NCBI GenBank assembly: GCA_041399085.1 | Contig: JAWKTM010000133.1 | Coordinates: 1-7,093, forward strand | Source: JAWKTM01 sp041399085 | GTDB lineage: Bacteria; Planctomycetota; Planctomycetia; Pirellulales; Pirellulaceae | Length of the DNA: 7,093 nt | Direction: 5' to 3' | Part shown: in pieces, positions 5,591-7,093 of the stretch | Numbering within the stretch: position 1 is the stretch's first letter | How the letters are laid out: each line of letters opens with the position of its first letter | The notes under the pieces: model-generated | Told to the model about the DNA's origin: nothing | Databases searched by the model: none | The model's input: the letters and a program-made list of their open reading frames with translations, nothing else | Translations under genes and position numbers: made by a program

Positions 5591-7093
5591 GCTTCTCGCT
5601 GGCTAGGGCGGCTGAGTCGAAGTTCCGCGGGCTGGCGGCGGCCTTGGTTCCACAGCGCGTCGATCCGATCTTCCGTGCCGTTCAGCAACCAATCGTCGAC
5701 CACGCGGAATACGGCGCGCGTGCCGACTCGGCGGACTTCCCGCGCGCCGGTCTGAGTCGCGTCGATCACGCGATTCGTAAACGGCGTCGCCAGCACCGTG
5801 TTCGCTCGCAACGGCCGCGCGAGCGCGTTGTCCAGATTTGTGGCTCGCTGCTGAACCCAGTCGACCGACGAGTCGATGCGCGCGAGATTGCCGGTCGAGT
5901 AAACGCTGTAGTCGCCCAAACCGATCTTGTTCCAATGCGTGGCGTGCAGCCCGTCCGCCAGCCATTCGCTGTCGACCGTTTGTCCGCGACGCGCCGCCGC
6001 TCGCGATTCCGACCAATTCATCGTCCGGCGAAACAACGTGCGTATCGGTCGCCGCCGATTGCCGAGCAGCGAAAACGAATCGTCCAGCAATCGGTTCACG
6101 CTGACTTCCTGCAGCGAGAGCGTGTTGTAGACGACGTTGTTCAAATCGAGCTGGCTCTTCGGCCGATTTATCGACTCGGGCTGAATCGGATAAATCGGAC
6201 GCGGTTCGTAGTCCAGCCGTTGCCAACCGCCCAAGTCGATCTCCTGCCAGTATTCGGCCGTGGTTACCGTCGGCGGCTGAACGCGTTCGCTCACGAACAA
6301 CGTTCTCAGCGGCCGGCCGTCGATCGCCGAGCCGTCGTATTCAACGCCCGCCATCTCCAACACGGTCGGCATCAGATCGACGTTCCGAGCCGGGTCGGTC
6401 AACAGCGCACCGCGCCGCACGCCGGGACCACTGACGAACAGGCTGTTTCGCATCGTTTCGTGAACCGGATGGCCGTGCGCCGTGCCGGGCTCGTTGAACG
6501 TGTTGAATTGCCAATCCGGTCCGCTGCACACGACCAGGTCGGGCGCGTATTGCATCTCGCGCGGCTTCAGCCGTTCGTCCCACAACAAATGCCGCGTCAT
6601 CGCAACGACGCTGTCGGGATAAGCCGAACCGAGCGTCAGATACAACCAGCGACGTTCGTTGTGATACTGGCCGTAGGCATCGGCCGGAATCACTTCCAAC
6701 AAGCCCAGCGGATCCGCCACGGGAAACGTCACCGGCTGGTAGGTGATGCCTCCGCTCGCCGTCGGACGCACGTCACCGACCACTTGATAGCGATAGACAT
6801 ACTCGCCCGCGGCGTTGCGCCGCCGATCAATGATCGCTTGGCCGCGACGACCGCTGGTAATCAAGATCGCGTTGTCGTCCACCTTGGCCAACACCAAATC
6901 GATCGGACGACGAAGCTCCGGCGGCACATCGTGGGCTTCGATCGTGGTGAGCGCTCGAATCAAATCCACCGGCGGAAGATGATCGGCCACCTTGTATTGC
7001 ATGAGCTGCCCGACGCTGTTCGGTCCCGACCAGTCCGCCGAATGATACGACCCGCGCGGTAGAAACACGCGAGCCACACCGTCGCCGACCGCT
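5581..7093 (-). CDS. Alkaline-phosphatase-superfamily protein (type I phosphodiesterase/sulfatase-like), N-terminus outside window
   Basis: The frame enters from the right edge and ends at TGA 5581-5583, giving 503 visible residues. The GTG at 7077 is internal, since coding continues upstream of it; numbering below starts there. Superfamily hallmarks lie at about 178-262: APDLVVCSGPDWQFN, then GTAHGHP with the metal-ligand-type H201, LFVSGPGVRRG, NVDLMPTVLEMAGV and DGRPL. This is the usual C-terminal end of the catalytic fold in phosphodiesterases, nucleotide pyrophosphatases and sulfatases. The nucleophile and first metal ligands must lie beyond the window, so activity cannot be judged. Residues 57-100 form a small domain before the metal site, of a kind I associate with planctomycete phosphodiesterase-like proteins. 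After about residue 262 comes an extension of roughly 235 residues that I do not recognise. It is rich in Arg, Asn and Asp, includes YEPRPIYPIQPESINRP, and shows no membrane helix. The substrate is unknown. Confidence 0.85.
   Translation of the reverse strand, partial: AVGDGVARVFLPRGSYHSADWSGPNSVGQLMQYKVADHLPPVDLIRALTTIEAHDVPPELRRPIDLVLAKVDDNAILITSGRRGQAIIDRRRNAAGEYVYRYQVVGDVRPTASGGITYQPVTFPVADPLGLLEVIPADAYGQYHNERRWLYLTLGSAYPDSVVAMTRHLLWDERLKPREMQYAPDLVVCSGPDWQFNTFNEPGTAHGHPVHETMRNSLFVSGPGVRRGALLTDPARNVDLMPTVLEMAGVEYDGSAIDGRPLRTLFVSERVQPPTVTTAEYWQEIDLGGWQRLDYEPRPIYPIQPESINRPKSQLDLNNVVYNTLSLQEVSVNRLLDDSFSLLGNRRRPIRTLFRRTMNWSESRAAARRGQTVDSEWLADGLHATHWNKIGLGDYSVYSTGNLARIDSSVDWVQQRATNLDNALARPLRANTVLATPFTNRVIDATQTGAREVRRVGTRAVFRVVDDWLLNGTEDRIDALWNQGRRQPAELRLSRPSQREATR

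Noticed and set aside
5485..7062. A 525-residue plus-strand frame opposite the phosphatase-like gene
   Set aside because: It is Arg/His/Gln-rich antisense shadow; the minus-strand frame carries clear superfamily motifs.

Overview
The window looks like chromosomal DNA from a GC-rich planctomycete, most likely a Pirellula/Blastopirellula-type lineage. This is inferred from three things: a large kinase-like protein with the N-terminal module typical of planctomycete Ser/Thr kinases, an alkaline-phosphatase-superfamily protein with a long C-terminal extension, and short dispersed repeats packed between convergent genes. No rRNA, tRNA, transposase or cas gene is visible.

Layout: (1) Positions 1-2714, minus strand, hold a membrane-anchored kinase-like protein that is almost certainly a pseudokinase. 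Its 3' end lies beyond the left edge. (2) A 337-bp divergent intergenic region (2715-3051) has a candidate promoter facing right. (3) Positions 3052-4284, plus strand, hold a complete glutamate dehydrogenase. (4) A 769-bp region without a believable gene (4285-5053) is filled with structured repeats: four copies of a roughly 40-bp palindromic repeat (family A), a linker bounded by a 9-bp inverted repeat, seven copies of an unrelated repeat with an exact 41-bp period (family B), a GCAA-loop hairpin, then two more family A copies. (5) Positions 5054-5323, minus strand, hold a small coiled-coil protein. (6) A 257-bp gap ends in a 14-bp tandem repeat that overlaps the stop codon of the next gene. 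(7) Positions 5581-7093, minus strand, hold the C-terminal part of a type I phosphodiesterase/sulfatase-like protein that enters from the right edge.

The genes do not form an obvious single pathway. Glutamate dehydrogenase is housekeeping nitrogen/carbon metabolism. The pseudokinase is divergent from it, and the small coiled-coil protein and phosphatase share a strand but are 257 bp apart. The most unusual content is the nested repeat block between the convergent 3' ends of the glutamate dehydrogenase and coiled-coil genes, followed by the loss of catalytic residues in the kinase-like protein.
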